Origin: Treponema sp.
Lineage (GTDB): Bacteria; Spirochaetota; Spirochaetia; Treponematales; Breznakiellaceae
Reading direction: 5' to 3'
Length of the DNA: 6,919 nt
NCBI GenBank assembly: GCA_031263435.1
Contig: JAISFT010000083.1
Location: 1-6,919 of the forward strand
The translations under genes and the position numbers were made by a program. This document shows positions 5,880-6,919 of the stretch, piece after piece; position 1 is the first letter of the stretch, and every line of letters begins with the position of its first letter. The notes below the pieces were generated by a model. It saw only the letters and a list, made by a program, of their open reading frames with translations. It had not been told where the DNA came from and did no database searches.

Positions 5880-6844
5880 TTGGTATTGATATAGGCGGAA
5901 CCAAATGCCGGGTATCCCGGGGAAACTGGACCGGGGGAACGCTCCACATTGAAGGTTCCTGCCCGGCGCGGAGTACCGCCGGTCAGCCGGCCCTGGCCAT
6001 GCTGGAAAAGCTCCTGTCGGATGTGGAGGGCCTCCTGGGCACGAAAAATGAAAGGGCCGAAGCCATAGGGATAAGCTGCGGCGGGCCCCTGGATCAGGAG
6101 AAGGGGATCATCCTCTCCCCGCCCAATTTGCCCGGCTGGGATGAAATCCATATTACCGAATATTTCACGGAGCGGACCGGTATACCCGCCTATCTCTGCA
6201 ACGACGCCAATGCCGGCGCTCTGGCGGAATGGAAGTACGGCGCGGGAAAGGGCTGTAAGGACCTCGTGTTTATCACCTTCGGGACTGGCATAGGTTCCGG
6301 GCTCATCCTGGACGGCCGCCTCTACAACGGCGCATCCGGGCAGGCCGGGGAAATCGGCCACATCAGGCTGGCGGATTACGGCCCCCCAGGTTACGGCAAA
6401 CTGGGTTCCCTTGAAGGCTTTTGCAGCGGCGGCGGAATCGCAAAACTGGCCCGGTCCATGGTGGAAGCGGAACTTCAGCAGGGAAGGGCCCCGGTTTTCT
6501 GTCCGTCTTCCGGGGAGCTGGCGGGCCTTACCGCGAAAACCGTGGGGGACGCGGCGGAACAGGGGGACCCCCTGGCCCGGCGTATCTACGAAGAGGTGGG
6601 GAAGAAGCTGGGGCTGGGCCTTTCGGTGCTCATCGACGTCCTTAACCCGGAAATTATCGTTATCGGGAGCATCTTTACCCGGAGCCGGGATTTGCTTTGG
6701 CCCGCCGCGCGGGACGTCATCGAGCGGGAAGCCCTGCCCCTGGCGCGCCGCGCGTGCCGGGTGGAGCCCGGTATGCTGGGGGACGCCATCGGCGACTACG
6801 CCGCCCTTGCCGCCGCCCAATATGCCGCCGAAGGTAAGGCGTAA
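5870..6844 (+). CDS. ROK-family sugar kinase (glucokinase-like)
   Basis: This 324-residue protein is a ROK-family (Repressor, ORF, Kinase) member of the kinase class. It would phosphorylate a hexose or amino sugar with ATP in the cytoplasm; the exact sugar cannot be read from sequence. Motifs in order: DIGGTK phosphate loop (7-12), NDANAGALAEW with the likely catalytic Asp112, GTGIGSGLI (138-146), and GEIGH with Glu161 and His164. There is no N-terminal helix-turn-helix, so it is not a ROK repressor. The zinc-binding CxCGxxGC loop is replaced by GYGKLGS (174-180), so the usual zinc ligands are lost. The gene starts inside the 3' end of the preceding gene (10-base overlap) with GAGAGG (5858-5863) 6 bases before the ATG, so the two are probably translated together. 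An ATG at 5876 is a weaker alternative start. Glucokinase is the default guess. Confidence 0.94.
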   Translation: MRMIGIDIGGTKCRVSRGNWTGGTLHIEGSCPARSTAGQPALAMLEKLLSDVEGLLGTKNERAEAIGISCGGPLDQEKGIILSPPNLPGWDEIHITEYFTERTGIPAYLCNDANAGALAEWKYGAGKGCKDLVFITFGTGIGSGLILDGRLYNGASGQAGEIGHIRLADYGPPGYGKLGSLEGFCSGGGIAKLARSMVEAELQQGRAPVFCPSSGELAGLTAKTVGDAAEQGDPLARRIYEEVGKKLGLGLSVLIDVLNPEIIVIGSIFTRSRDLLWPAARDVIEREALPLARRACRVEPGMLGDAIGDYAALAAAQYAAEGKA

Positions 6845-6861
6845 CCGCGTTACGCCCTACC
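6833..6861 (+). terminator. Strong hairpin over the ROK stop codon, terminator-like but without a T-run
   Basis: Bases 6833-6844 pair with 6850-6861 as a 12-position stem with a single A-C mismatch (6837/6857) and a CCGCG loop. The TAA stop at 6842-6844 lies within the stem. The downstream sequence has no run of T, so this is not a textbook intrinsic terminator. It may end the operon with help from Rho, or protect the 3' end of the message. Confidence 0.4.
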
Positions 6862-6884
6862 GGATTCCGCTCAAAACCGAAAGG

Positions 6885-6914
6885 AGCCGCGCCTCAAGGC
6901 GGCTGTGTGCCGCC
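6885..6914 (+). other. Two overlapping GC-rich hairpins at the window end
   Basis: AGCCG (6885-6889) can pair with CGGCT (6900-6904), extended by two more pairs around a TCAA loop. Alternatively GGCGGC (6898-6903) pairs perfectly with GCCGCC (6909-6914) around TGTGT. The two share bases and exclude each other. An AAGGAG (6881-6886) precedes them, but no start codon lies at a suitable distance inside the window. The rest of 6845-6919 shows no gene. Confidence 0.35.
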
Positions 6915-6919
6915 GTCCC

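Noticed and set aside
5849..6820. Minus-strand open frame of 323 codons under the ROK gene
   Set aside because: The plus strand encodes a kinase with all expected motifs; the minus-strand product is proline/glycine/arginine-rich without domain signs.

Overview
This window is part of a Wood-Ljungdahl (reductive acetyl-CoA) operon from an anaerobe, probably an acetogen. All eight genes lie on the + strand. They are almost without gaps: the junctions run from a 10-base overlap to 27 bases. Each gene except the first, whose start lies outside the window, has a Shine-Dalgarno-like sequence. The genome is moderately GC-rich. Gene content alone does not fix the species. An acetogenic spirochete (Treponema primitia-like) or another anaerobic acetogen would fit, but that is inference.

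Bases 1-4198 hold the carbonyl-branch core in the order acsB (3' part only), acsD, acsC, acsE. AcsE moves the methyl group from methyl-tetrahydrofolate to the cobalamin of the corrinoid iron-sulfur protein (AcsC plus AcsD). That protein delivers the methyl to the nickel A-cluster of AcsB, where it is joined with CO and CoA to give acetyl-CoA. The cluster ligands and catalytic residues that can be checked by eye are intact: the six A-cluster cysteines, the four [4Fe-4S] cysteines of AcsC, and the Asp/Asn active-site residues of AcsE.

Bases 4207-4724 hold two small genes. One encodes a protein with an extremely histidine-rich N-terminus; the other is a CooT-like protein with the Cys2 that binds nickel in that family. 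Directly behind genes for a nickel enzyme, they look like a dedicated nickel storage or delivery pair for AcsB/CODH.

Bases 4749-6844 hold a uroporphyrinogen-decarboxylase-superfamily protein, with a His-x-Cys...Cys arrangement like that of zinc-dependent corrinoid methyltransferases, and an overlapping ROK-family kinase. Their link to acetogenesis is not established; the first may bring methyl groups to a corrinoid protein. The window ends in 75 non-coding bases with a strong hairpin over the ROK stop codon and two overlapping, mutually exclusive GC hairpins. No RNA gene, mobile element, CRISPR array or origin was seen.
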